Shown here: positions 1-8,229 of the stretch, piece by piece | Numbering within the stretch: position 1 is the stretch's first letter | Layout of the letters: every line of letters begins with the position of its first letter | Source of the DNA: Rothia sp. (in: high G+C Gram-positive bacteria) | GTDB lineage: Bacteria > Actinomycetota > Actinomycetes > Actinomycetales > Micrococcaceae | Assembly: GCF_015265375.1 (NCBI RefSeq) | Contig: NZ_JABZXW010000049.1 | Location: 1-16,938, forward strand | Length of the DNA stretch: 16,938 bases | Direction: 5' to 3' | The notes under the pieces: generated by a model | What the model saw: only the letters and a program-made list of their open reading frames with translations | What the model was told of the DNA's origin: nothing | The model's database searches: none | Made by a program: the position numbers and the translations under genes

Positions 1-13
1 ATTTTGGGTTGCG

Positions 14-144
14 CCCCAAGTCGCGTACCGGTTTGCGCAGCGGTTTTCACGCCGAGTTACACCCCAAGTTCAAAATATTGTCACTGCGGTGCATATTTTT
101 CGTCATTTTCATTTGAATATCCCTCAAAAGCTCTCTACTTGGGG
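14..144. repeat. Three copies of an 8-mer (CCCCAAGT) upstream of the SGNH hydrolase gene
   Basis: CCCCAAGT occurs at 14-21 and 62-69, and its reverse complement ACTTGGGG at 137-144. The last copy lies just upstream of the proposed -10 box. A longer match, GGGTTGCGCC, is shared by 6-15 and 142-151. The two inward-facing copies (62-69 and 137-144) form an inverted repeat that could be an operator pair. That role is inferred from position only. Confidence 0.45.
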
Positions 145-156
145 TTGCGCCTATCG

Positions 157-162
157 TATACT
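157..162 (+). promoter_or_regulatory. -10 box of a probable leaderless promoter for the SGNH hydrolase gene
   Basis: TATACT lies exactly 7 nt before the ATG at 170, so transcription would begin at or next to the start codon. No Shine-Dalgarno sequence precedes that ATG. No convincing -35 hexamer is visible at 16-18 nt spacing, which is common in actinobacteria. Confidence 0.5.
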
Positions 163-169
163 GTTGTGC

Positions 170-1327
170 ATGCCTTCTATCAAGTCTCCTATCGCGAAAG
201 CTTCTTTGACCGGCGCAATCGTTGCTGTGGTTGCCGTCGGTTCCTTTGGCGTGTACTCCGCAGGAGGCTTCAACGCGCCCGGTGCCACTGCCGCTACCGC
301 TGCCGCGAGCGCCGAGCCTACCCAGTCGGCGCAGGAAAGCCCCAGCGAGTCCCCCTCCCCCGAGCAGACTCCGGAACCGACTACCCAGGCGCAGAAGATT
401 GAACGCACCGCGCAGAACGCCTTCGGCAAGGAAGGCGCGCAGGCAACCGGTGAGATTCAGGCGCCGTTCTCCACCTCCGCTGATGCCGCCGACATGCTGG
501 TTCAGCAGTTCAAGGGCGGCGTGGTCATGTACACCCCCAAGTACGGCCCGGTCGCGGTGGAAACCGGCGTCTACACGCACTGGTGGAAGCAGCGCGAGTA
601 CAGTGACTTTGCTGGCTGGGAGGGTCTGCCGGTGAGCTGGCGTTCCGAGAACGGCGTTCTGTACACCAAGTTCGAGAAGGCTGAACTCTACTGGGATACG
701 GCGAACAGCCTGCCGCGCAACACCAACGTTCTGGGAGCCAAGGACGCCCTGGTGATTGGTGACTCGCAGGTGACCTCAACCTCCTGGGTTGGTTTGGGCT
801 TGAAGCAGGCAGGTTTTGTACCGTACCTGTTCCGTTGCGGCGGCGTGGGTTTTGTGACCGCCCGCGAGGGTGTGTGCCCCTCCTACTATCAGGGTGTGAT
901 GGGCGGCCGTTGGGCTCTGCCGAGTGGTAACCCCGGCATCATTTACCTGGATGCCTCCGGTAACGACATTTACATTCACGAGGATGAGACGAAGGCTCGC
1001 GAGCACGTGAACGCTCACCAGACTCAGGTCATTGAGCAGCTGCGACGTATGTACCCGTCGTCGAAGATTGTGTTCGGTGGTGTGGTGTCTATGGATGAGG
1101 CGTCTGCACCGGATAAGCAGGTGGCGCATAAGCGTCACGTGGCAAACGAGGTGGCAAGGCAGGGTGCCCGCGAGACCGGCGTGCTGTTCATGGACACCTC
1201 GGGCTGGCAGAGCCTCTACCTGGCTGAGGGTGACATGGCTGATGGCGTGCATCTGAAGGAGAAGGCGCACCATAAGCTGGCGGGCCCCTTTGCGACTCGT
1301 CTGCGTGAACTGCTCGGCACCGCGTAA
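170..1327 (+). CDS. Secreted SGNH/GDSL-family hydrolase with LGFP-like segment
   Basis: A 385-residue exported esterase or acyl-hydrolase of the SGNH fold. Residues 11-30 form a hydrophobic signal or anchor segment after a short basic N-terminus. Residues about 45-75 are a Ser/Thr/Pro/Glu-rich linker. Residues about 114-180 are rich in Gly, Trp and Tyr and resemble LGFP repeats, which are linked to the actinobacterial cell envelope. The catalytic blocks are visible: GDSQ with nucleophile Ser199, GND with Asn265, and DGVHL with Asp358 and His361. I chose the ATG at 170 over an in-frame GTG at 89 because the export signal starts there and a -10 box sits 7 nt before it. The substrate is unknown; an acyl or acetyl ester on an envelope glycan or lipid would fit. 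The gene stands alone and ends at a hairpin terminator. Confidence 0.85.
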   Translation: MPSIKSPIAKASLTGAIVAVVAVGSFGVYSAGGFNAPGATAATAAASAEPTQSAQESPSESPSPEQTPEPTTQAQKIERTAQNAFGKEGAQATGEIQAPFSTSADAADMLVQQFKGGVVMYTPKYGPVAVETGVYTHWWKQREYSDFAGWEGLPVSWRSENGVLYTKFEKAELYWDTANSLPRNTNVLGAKDALVIGDSQVTSTSWVGLGLKQAGFVPYLFRCGGVGFVTAREGVCPSYYQGVMGGRWALPSGNPGIIYLDASGNDIYIHEDETKAREHVNAHQTQVIEQLRRMYPSSKIVFGGVVSMDEASAPDKQVAHKRHVANEVARQGARETGVLFMDTSGWQSLYLAEGDMADGVHLKEKAHHKLAGPFATRLRELLGTA

Positions 1328-1381
1328 ACTAACTGTGTAATCAGCCGAGTACATCAGCTTCGATCAACGCATATAGCATTA

Positions 1382-1424
1382 GAATGAGGCGCCGTAAGGA
1401 TTGAATCCTTCCGGCGCCTCATTC
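1382..1424. terminator. Two-way hairpin terminator between convergent genes
   Basis: A near-perfect stem: 13 pairs (1382-1394 with 1412-1424), one mismatch, then a further 6-7 pairs closing on a tiny loop around 1403. It lies between the end of the SGNH gene and the end of the convergent HAD gene, so it can serve both strands. Confidence 0.85.
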
Positions 1425-1470
1425 GTTTGAGTGGGTTACCCACCGCAGCTCTCAAGTTAGTGTGCGGGTT

Positions 1471-2076
1471 TTATGCCGCGACGTTTGCCTGGCGTTCCTT
1501 CGCCTCGGCCTTCTGGTGTGCGAGCACGCCCTCCGCAAGGCGACGCTTCTGACGCTCACGAGCGGCTTCCTTCTCACGCTGCTCGGCAGCCCAGGCGACC
1601 GGGTCAATGTCAATCGACTCGTAGTGCCATTCGCCAATGTAGTCGCGAATCGGGGCGACCCAGGTGACGGGAATGCCGCGGCGCAGGTACACCTCGTGGT
1701 CGGTGTCTTCAAAAGCGTGGATAATGCGGTTGCCGTCAGCAATCAGGGACTCAATGACGGAGTCCTTCCATGCGGGGCTGTTGGAGCCGTCGTTGCCGGG
1801 CTTAGCGAACACGTGCTTGGGTTCCAGACCTGCGCGGGCGATGAACTGGTTCAATTCCTTCATGTAGGTGCCATCGCGGCCGGTAATTACTACGACCTCT
1901 GCGCCGGTGTCTGCCGCGATTTCGCGAACACGGTCGGCAATTTCAACATTGACCGTGGCGTTGCGGATGGCCTTGAAGAATCGGCGGTTGCTTGCGAAGA
2001 AACCGGTCAGGTACTTGTCCATCTGATCTCGGTTGCTGGCAAGGGTACCGTCAATGTCGACTGCAATCAGATCCAT
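1471..2076 (-). CDS. HAD-family hydrolase (small soluble phosphatase-like)
   Basis: A 201-residue cytoplasmic protein with the haloacid dehalogenase phosphotransferase motifs in order. Motif I is VDIDGT, with nucleophile Asp7 and acid/base Asp9. Motif II is ITGR with Thr65. Motif III is Lys104. Motif IV is an EDTD stretch at 123-126 that would bind Mg2+. There is no large cap insertion. The C-terminal 35 residues form a highly charged helix (Glu/Arg/Lys/Gln). The family removes phosphate from small molecules or nucleic-acid ends, and the substrate cannot be read from the sequence. The frame stays open upstream to 2235, but homology starts at the ATG at 2076, preceded by a GTGAG sequence. A terminator of the next gene lies upstream, so it is probably a separate unit. 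Confidence 0.75.
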   Translation of the reverse strand: MDLIAVDIDGTLASNRDQMDKYLTGFFASNRRFFKAIRNATVNVEIADRVREIAADTGAEVVVITGRDGTYMKELNQFIARAGLEPKHVFAKPGNDGSNSPAWKDSVIESLIADGNRIIHAFEDTDHEVYLRRGIPVTWVAPIRDYIGEWHYESIDIDPVAWAAEQREKEAARERQKRRLAEGVLAHQKAEAKERQANVAA

Positions 2077-2278
2077 ATAGGTCTCACTTTCGATCCGTAC
2101 GGGAAGAATGCGCCTGGTGAGGGCGCGGCGGAAGAGTTCCCGTGCGGTGTGGCTGGTAATCGGTGTGTCAAAGACGCCCCGGTGAAAGGGCGTAGTTTTT
2201 CTAGAATACCCTATTTTTGTAAAGTAATGCCTCATCGAGCGTCATATTAAGCTCGTCATCTTTATTTCATTGCCCCTA

Positions 2279-2322
2279 GAAAAACCGCTGGTGGCGCAGG
2301 CTAAGAGCCCACACCACCAGCG
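2279..2322 (-). terminator. Rho-independent terminator of the 2352-3215 gene
   Basis: A 9-bp stem pairs 2286-2294 with 2314-2322, with a small inner GGCT/AGCC hairpin (2299-2302 with 2306-2309). Read on the minus strand it runs straight into a TTTTT tract. The rest of the 2077-2351 gap holds only the leader of the HAD gene, with a CGAGC/GCTCG inverted repeat near 2236-2255. Confidence 0.85.
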
Positions 2323-2351
2323 TAAAAAGTCTAGAAATGTCTCGAGGAAAG

Positions 2352-3215
2352 TTAGAGCAGCGAACCGGAACCGCGGCGCACCAGCACCATACCGGCGGGC
2401 GCCACAATGCGCAGCCACTCCTCCGAACCTACGTGCGCAGCGAACAGCGGCAGATCGCCCGTGAAGCCTTCCGGGATGAAACCGAACACGCGCAGGGCGA
2501 ATGCCGCGCCGGTCGGTACTAGCACGGTATCGAACTCGGGTAGGTACTCGAGCACCATGTCGGAGGACCAAATACGCGAGCGCACCGTGGAAAGCACAGC
2601 AGCGCCGGGGTTCTCGGGCAGGGCGCGTTCTACCGCCTCCAGACCTTCTGCGGTGGCGCGGTGGAACTCTTCAATCGGGACGGTACCAACCTCGTACCAG
2701 CCGCTGAGCGGGGCTGACTTGCCAGCCCAGCTAGCGTTGACGGTCACCGGCGGCATGAACAGCACCAGCTGCGAGTTCTCTTCGTTGCCCTGTTCTTCTG
2801 CCTGCTTCTGCAGACGCGCCAGACGGTCCAGCAGCGCCTGCGCCTGTACGGTCATGTCCAGGGTGGAGTCAGCCAGCAGGTGCAGGGCACGCAGACCCAT
2901 GATGACCGGGGTGTCCGAAGAGGCATCCTGCGGCTCCAGGGAGCAGGCGAATACCGCCACCACGCGGCCGCGCGCGGTCAGGCGGATAGCGGCGTCCGGG
3001 TTCACCGCCAGGGCGCGAGAAATGTAGGTGGCAAGGTCCTTGACCACTGCGGCACCCTGCGCGCCGCCGGGCAGGATCAGGTAGGGCTCCTCCACGCCTT
3101 CGTGGGGGTTGTACTTGAGCTCAATAGGTGCTGCCGCGTTCGGTGCGCTGTTCTGTTCGGGAGCGTTCTCCTGCACGGGGGTATTGTCAGGGGTGGTTTC
3201 AGACGGCGTAGTCAT
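2352..3215 (-). CDS. Conserved-looking cytoplasmic protein of unknown function
   Basis: A 287-residue protein that I do not recognise with confidence. The first 30 residues are a disordered Pro/Glu/Asn/Ala-rich tail. An alpha/beta-looking N-terminal part (about 35-130) is followed by a Gln/Glu-rich helical stretch (about 125-145). A second alpha/beta part (about 145-287) ends in short hydrophobic strands and a GSGSLL tail. There is no signal peptide or membrane segment, and no metal or nucleotide motif. The second half is loosely reminiscent of SseB-type domains, but not enough to name it. The ATG has a strong AAGGAG at good spacing, codon use matches the neighbours, and a terminator follows, so the gene itself is real. 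It is divergent from tesB and may share regulation with it. Confidence 0.75.
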   Translation of the reverse strand: MTTPSETTPDNTPVQENAPEQNSAPNAAAPIELKYNPHEGVEEPYLILPGGAQGAAVVKDLATYISRALAVNPDAAIRLTARGRVVAVFACSLEPQDASSDTPVIMGLRALHLLADSTLDMTVQAQALLDRLARLQKQAEEQGNEENSQLVLFMPPVTVNASWAGKSAPLSGWYEVGTVPIEEFHRATAEGLEAVERALPENPGAAVLSTVRSRIWSSDMVLEYLPEFDTVLVPTGAAFALRVFGFIPEGFTGDLPLFAAHVGSEEWLRIVAPAGMVLVRRGSGSLL

Positions 3216-3285
3216 TTCTGCTCCTTTTCGGCGTTGGCCTGCTCGGTGGCAAGTTGGTGGGTGATATATGCGATGGTGTGTTAGG

Positions 3286-3323
3286 GGAACGTTCCGGATT
3301 GTTCATCCAGATCGATAATCCGG
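3286..3323. promoter_or_regulatory. Dyad-symmetric, operator-like region between divergent genes
   Basis: The gap between the 2352-3215 gene and tesB contains a perfect 10-bp palindrome, GGAACGTTCC (3286-3295). It directly overlaps an inverted repeat with 7-bp arms, CCGGATT (3294-3300) and AATCCGG (3317-3323), around a 16-nt centre. The site is roughly central between the two start codons, as expected for a regulator acting on both genes. No regulator gene is next to it. Confidence 0.4.
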
Positions 3324-3433
3324 GCCGTTGTTCCTAGTCAATGTTCCGAATCAACCTGTCGTGGTTGTCTCAGAGTATGCTCTCCCACTCTACGCCAGAA
3401 ACCGGCTCATTGAAAACGTGCGAGAATAAAACC

Positions 3434-4342
3434 ATGACCAAGCCCACTGTGACCCAAAACCTCATGCGGATGCTGGACCTCTCCCCCGTGGAGGCGGCGC
3501 CCGCCTCCTTCGGTAGTGATGAAGTGTCTACCGGCGTGACGCTCACCCGCGAGCAGCCGCGTACTTTCGGTGGTCAGGTTCTTGCCCAGTCGATTATTGC
3601 CGCCGACCGCACGGTGGAGGGCAAGGACATCCACTCGATTCACGCCTATTTTCTGCGTCCCGGCGATATTGAGCGTGAACTGTTCTTCGCCACTCAGCGC
3701 CTGAACGATAGCCGTTCCTTCTCGACCCGCCGCGTGCAGGTGTTCCAGGATGAGGCGCCCATGTTCTCTGCAATTATGTCTTTCCAGGCGGATAGCCGCG
3801 GCCCGGAGCACACCGCGGTCACCATGCCGGAGGTTCCGGACCCCGAGTCCCTTCCGAAGGTCAGCGATTATCTGGGCCAGCTCCCCCACCCCATTGCACA
3901 GGCGGTAGCGTGGGAACGTCCGATTGATATGCGCCACGTGGATGCGCCCCTGTACACTCAGCCGGATGCCTCCTCGACACAGCCGCGTGCCTGCGTGTGG
4001 TTCAAGACCTTTGACCGCCTGGTGCATGCTGATGGTTCTGAGGCGTCGGAGGCGGAGCACCGCGCCGCTATCGCCTACGCTTCGGATTACCTGCCGCTGG
4101 AGCCTGCTCTGCGTCGTCACGGCAAGTTCTGGCTGGAACCGGGCCTCAAGAGCGCCTCGCTGGATCACGCGATGTGGTTCCACCGCCCGGCGCGCGCCGA
4201 CGAGTGGCTGCTGTACGTGCTGGATTCCCCGAGCGCGCAGGGCGGCAGGATGCTCGCGCAGGGTTCGATTTTCAATCGTTCCGGTGAGCTGGTGGCGACC
4301 GTGGCGCAGGAAATGATGTTCCGCCTGCCGGAATATCGATAA
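3434..4342 (+). CDS. tesB: Acyl-CoA thioesterase II (TesB family)
   Basis: A 302-residue double-hotdog enzyme that hydrolyses acyl-CoA to free fatty acid and CoA in the cytoplasm. The first hotdog carries REQPRTFGGQVLAQS (about 39-53) and the IHAYFLRPGD segment (69-78). The second carries LDHAMWFHRP (243-252) and ends with the VAQEMMFR stretch. Compared from memory with the E. coli triad Asp204/Thr228/Gln278, the counterparts are Asp218, Ser242 (Ser in place of Thr) and Gln292. Length is close to the usual 285-300. I prefer the ATG at 3434 because homology begins there; the frame extends upstream to 3341 without family sequence. The Shine-Dalgarno is weak. The gene ends at a strong hairpin. 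Confidence 0.9.
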   Translation: MTKPTVTQNLMRMLDLSPVEAAPASFGSDEVSTGVTLTREQPRTFGGQVLAQSIIAADRTVEGKDIHSIHAYFLRPGDIERELFFATQRLNDSRSFSTRRVQVFQDEAPMFSAIMSFQADSRGPEHTAVTMPEVPDPESLPKVSDYLGQLPHPIAQAVAWERPIDMRHVDAPLYTQPDASSTQPRACVWFKTFDRLVHADGSEASEAEHRAAIAYASDYLPLEPALRRHGKFWLEPGLKSASLDHAMWFHRPARADEWLLYVLDSPSAQGGRMLAQGSIFNRSGELVATVAQEMMFRLPEYR

Positions 4343-4397
4343 AGCAGAGCACCGCTAGGACTACCGGAAGGCGTCAGGCGAACCTGGCAGAGCATAC

Positions 4398-4437
4398 AGA
4401 AAGACCGTGTGAGGTGGTTGTCTCACACGGTCTTTCT
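4398..4437. terminator. Two-way terminator between tesB and the DUF308 gene
   Basis: A perfect 16-bp stem (4398-4413 with 4422-4437) closes on an 8-nt loop. T-rich sequence follows on the plus strand. It lies between two convergent stop codons. Confidence 0.88.
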
Positions 4438-4476
4438 TATGTTCTAGTGTACGGTCTAGAAGCCGTTTGGAAGCTC

Positions 4477-5052
4477 TTATTTAGCTTCGCCGTCAATCAC
4501 ACCGTCCGGGGAAATGTGCACGGTGCTCTTGGTGCGGCGGGAAACAAAGAAGTCACCCACGAATACCAGACCGGTCACCAGAAGACCCAGTGCTGCCATC
4601 CATACTGCCGCCACGCCGTAGATTATCGGGAACAGCACCACGAGCAAGCCCAGAATAAGGGTACCAATAGCAGAGAGCTGCAGGTGGCGTCCGGCGGCGT
4701 AGCTCAGGTATTTCATGGCCTGGGCAGTCATCAGACGAATCAGCGCCCACATAATCATCCACGTACCCACAATGGTCGGGATGAAGGTTGCCTGTGCACC
4801 CACCGAGGCAGTCAGCAGAATCAGGCCAGCCACCACGGTCAAGATGCCGTCAACCAGGTCCCAGCCGGTACGTGCCTGCTTTGGCGTGCCGAAGTAACGC
4901 ACCAGTTCAAACACGCCACCAAGCCACACCGAAATGGAGAACACATAACCCAGAACTACCAGCGGAATAGCGGGATTGGCGAACATGTAGATTGCCGCTG
5001 CAATCAGCAACAGACCGGTAACCAAGGACATCCAGTTATATTTTGAAAGCAT
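4477..5052 (-). CDS. Six-helix membrane protein of the DUF308/HdeD-like family
   Basis: A 191-residue integral membrane protein with six predicted transmembrane helices in three hairpins: about 9-25 with 31-52, 64-83 with 89-106, and 126-142 with 148-168. Gly/Ala/Leu-rich helices separated by short polar turns are typical of the HdeD/DUF308 family. The soluble C-terminal tail (about 170-191) is charged. In enterobacteria HdeD is linked to acid resistance; the role here is unknown. The start at 5052 is chosen because the first helix follows it, a GAAGAG-type ribosome site precedes it, and a good -10 box lies upstream. The frame continues open to 5283, but that extension is Cys-rich, unlike the family, and covers the promoter. 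Confidence 0.8.
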   Translation of the reverse strand: MLSKYNWMSLVTGLLLIAAAIYMFANPAIPLVVLGYVFSISVWLGGVFELVRYFGTPKQARTGWDLVDGILTVVAGLILLTASVGAQATFIPTIVGTWMIMWALIRLMTAQAMKYLSYAAGRHLQLSAIGTLILGLLVVLFPIIYGVAAVWMAALGLLVTGLVFVGDFFVSRRTKSTVHISPDGVIDGEAK

Positions 5053-5072
5053 AATGCTCTTCTCTTCGTAAT

Positions 5073-5110
5073 CACATGTGTCAGTTGCACTTACGTGCAT
5101 ACCCATTATA
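5073..5110 (-). promoter_or_regulatory. Promoter of the DUF308 gene with overlapping palindromes
   Basis: A consensus TATAAT -10 box lies at 5105-5110 (minus strand); the -35 region is poor. Just downstream, about where transcription would start, is an inverted repeat TGCAC-TTAC-GTGCA (5086-5099), followed by the perfect palindrome CACATGTG (5073-5080). The position suggests repressor binding or a leader structure. No regulator is adjacent. The remaining gap up to 5280 shows nothing else. Confidence 0.5.
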
Positions 5111-5281
5111 AACCGTGAATATGAAATCCGCCACGATATATCGGTCGCCACTGAGCGAACTATTTCTACCGACGAACACGCGACCCTCCCCTCGCCAGCA
5201 CATACAGCAGCCAACGCGCGCAGCATCCAGTACACACAGCGCGTACGGCATCCAGCGCATATGGCATCTAGCGGGCACAGC

Positions 5282-5325
5282 AAAGCCCCGCCTCCCCACG
5301 CTTCAACAGCGCAGGAGGCGGGGCT
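5282..5325 (-). terminator. Terminator of ettA
   Basis: A perfect 12-bp GC-rich stem (5284-5295 with 5314-5325) has an 18-nt loop and a short T run on the minus strand. It lies directly after the ettA stop codon. Confidence 0.82.
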
Positions 5326-5342
5326 CGCTACCGAACTAAACC

Positions 5343-7022
<1,680 letters not shown>

Positions 7023-7030
7023 AGTTACCT

Positions 7031-7036
7031 ATTTTA
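7031..7036 (-). promoter_or_regulatory. -10 box for ettA
   Basis: TAAAAT on the minus strand lies 8 nt before the ettA ATG. Transcription would start within one or two bases of the start codon. The intervening AGG could also act as a weak ribosome site if the true start lies further upstream. The -35 region is weak. Confidence 0.4.
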
Positions 7037-7102
7037 GCGTGGATTTGCCGGGCAGTACGAGAGTTTTTGGTTGCGTGCTAGGCGGGGTACCGTGCGGGGC
7101 AC

Positions 7103-7108
7103 TAGACT
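7103..7108 (+). promoter_or_regulatory. -10 box of a probable leaderless promoter for the MmcQ/YjbR gene
   Basis: TAGACT lies exactly 7 nt before the ATG at 7116, the same geometry as at the SGNH gene. No Shine-Dalgarno sequence is present. It lies back-to-back with the ettA promoter in a 93-bp gap. Confidence 0.45.
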
Positions 7109-7115
7109 CGAAGCT

Positions 7116-7532
7116 ATGAGCACAACCCCCTCCCCCAAAGTTCTGCGACCCGAGGACCTGGAGCATACCCTGCACCGCCTCGCGCTCGCCATGCCGCTGG
7201 CAACCTCCGACCAGCCGTTCGGGCCCGAGCACACGGTGTACCGCATCGGCGACAAGATGTTCGCCATGTACACGGAGGGCATCGGCTGCCCCATCGTGAA
7301 CCTCAAAACCGATCCGGAAGAGTCGGAGGTGCTGCGGCGCATCTACCCGAGCATCATCCCGGCATGGCACATGAATAAGCGGCACTGGATCTCTGTGGGA
7401 GCCGGCGAGGGTGTCACCGAGCGGGTGCTGGAGGAGCTGGTCGAGGATGCGTACCTGCGCGTTATGTACTCGCTGCCGAAGTCGAAGCGACCCATCGAGT
7501 TCCGTGAGCGCCCGGTACCCGAAAAGCACTAG
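7116..7532 (+). CDS. MmcQ/YjbR-family protein
   Basis: A 138-residue small soluble protein with the YjbR/MmcQ-like fold, described in the family as DNA-binding-like but without an established function. Recognisable family features are the strand pair VYRIGDKMFAMYTE (about 44-57), the NLKTDPEE segment that follows it, and the PAWHMNKRHWISVG stretch where the family has a conserved His/Trp region. The C-terminal helix carries the SLPKSKRP motif. The frame is open from 7071, but the family alignment and the -10 box favour the ATG at 7116. Transcription diverges from ettA. A GC-rich hairpin follows 13 nt after the stop. Confidence 0.8.
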   Translation: MSTTPSPKVLRPEDLEHTLHRLALAMPLATSDQPFGPEHTVYRIGDKMFAMYTEGIGCPIVNLKTDPEESEVLRRIYPSIIPAWHMNKRHWISVGAGEGVTERVLEELVEDAYLRVMYSLPKSKRPIEFRERPVPEKH

Positions 7533-7545
7533 GCTAAAACAACCA

Positions 7546-7570
7546 GGCGGGAATAGTCCGCCAGAATTTT
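7546..7570. terminator. Terminator after the MmcQ/YjbR gene
   Basis: A GGCGG/CCGCC stem (7546-7550 with 7558-7562) with a 7-nt loop is followed by AGAATTTT on the plus strand. On the minus strand it is followed by a T-rich stretch ending TTTT, so it could also stop leftward transcripts. Confidence 0.65.
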
Positions 7571-7585
7571 CGCATTAAATAGCGG

Positions 7586-7628
7586 AGCGGGTGAGCTTCG
7601 GTCCGGACCACCGAGTTGCTCACCCGCT
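7586..7628. terminator. Large hairpin, probable terminator for leftward transcripts
   Basis: An 11-bp perfect stem, AGCGGGTGAGC (7586-7596) with its complement at 7618-7628, carries an inner TCGGT/ACCGA stem (7598-7602 with 7610-7614). On the minus strand CTATTTAA follows. It sits between the MmcQ gene and the proposed leftward RNA. Confidence 0.6.
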
Positions 7629-7914
7629 AAGCAAAGCACTTTTCTATCCGCGGCTGGGAGGGTCATCAACCACGATGAACGCTCGAACCACCAAGCTCCC
7701 ATCCCATATATTGCGGGGTCCAGTACCATGCACCACTTGTGTGAATACGTGATAGTTGAGTCGGCTCCCCTGCCAGACCTTCCTATGCAGAGGAGGTACT
7801 CACACGGGTGCGCTGAATATTCCCTTGAGTGACTCGGCTGTCTCATGCGATGTAGCCGAGAGGGGATCGCTGTCCTCGCCCGAACTACCGGCACGGACGA
7901 AGTGTGCTCTCGGG
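7586..7914 (-). ncRNA. Candidate structured non-coding RNA (unidentified)
   Basis: This lies in a 697-bp gap (7533-8229) with no credible ORF. A leftward promoter (7919-7947) would start a transcript near 7912 that runs about 325 nt to the hairpin at 7586-7628. The transcript could form several stems: CCGAGAG with CTCTCGG near its 5' end; an alternative CTCGGCT with AGCCGAG that shares the CTCGG and so competes; and a two-tier stem (7656-7660 with 7696-7700, enclosing 7663-7667 with 7674-7678). I checked by eye for RNase P RNA, tmRNA, SRP RNA, 6C RNA, T-box and common riboswitch signatures and recognised none. It could instead be a leader of a lost gene or decayed sequence. The call rests on promoter, structure and terminator only. 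Confidence 0.35.
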
Positions 7915-7918
7915 AATA

Positions 7919-7947
7919 ATAATAACCTTTTTGCATTAAAGTGTCAC
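7919..7947 (-). promoter_or_regulatory. Strong sigma-70-type leftward promoter with no ORF behind it
   Basis: On the minus strand, -35 GTGACA (7942-7947), a 17-nt spacer, and -10 TATTAT (7919-7924): each box is one base from consensus. This is the best -35/-10 pair I find in the window. It lies in an AT-rich patch (about 7905-8005). A weaker rightward pair, TTGACC (7978-7983) and TATAGC (7999-8004) with a 15-nt spacer, lies nearby. Confidence 0.55.
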
Positions 7948-8074
7948 TTTCGGATTGAAGGATTTCAGGGGCATTTATTGACCATAATTCAGGTGTTTTA
8001 TAGCACCGAACCCACATATCCAACCACCACGAAATACCTGCAGATTTTATGCCCCGAAAAATCAAGGAGGGGCC

Positions 8075-8190
8075 GCGCCGACCCTCCCTTATATCGCCTC
8101 CACATGGGCTAATACCCACTTAAAGCAATATTCAGAAAAGTCAGCGCGACCCCTCACTATATGAGATAAATTCTTCATCTCACATGGGCT
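8075..8190 (+). repeat. Pair of diverged direct repeats ending in CACATGGGCT
   Basis: Two segments share GCGC(C)GACCC(C)TC..CT(T)ATAT (8075-8094 and 8144-8162) and end with an identical CACATGGGCT (8101-8110 and 8181-8190). The second copy has extra sequence containing a TGAGAT/ATCTCA hairpin (8162-8167 with 8177-8182). The origin is unknown; an old duplication or mobile-element remnant is possible. Confidence 0.4.
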
Positions 8191-8229
8191 TCAACCGTAA
8201 ATCCGGTCAGACGCAGACAAACACAGATG

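Noticed and set aside
89..169. Earlier GTG start for the SGNH hydrolase
   Set aside because: It would place 27 unrelated residues ahead of the export signal and run through the repeats and the -10 box.
2077..2235. N-terminal extension of the HAD protein
   Set aside because: The HAD fold starts with the strand leading to Asp7; the extension is basic, unlike the family, and covers the leader region.
5053..5283. N-terminal extension of the DUF308 protein
   Set aside because: It covers a consensus TATAAT box and two palindromes and has a Cys/Arg-rich composition foreign to the family.
7700..7790. A GGAAGG stretch near 7775-7790 (minus strand) recalling the SRP RNA tetraloop region
   Set aside because: The surrounding conserved SRP RNA helix sequence is absent; only a few bases agree.
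7529..8119. Open minus-strand frame of 196 codons in the gene-poor gap
   Set aside because: It has no ribosome site, its amino-acid mix (many Ser, Arg, Trp, Cys, Tyr) is unlike a folded protein, it matches no family and it crosses promoter and hairpin structures. The rightward frame at 7756-8112 fails for the same reasons.
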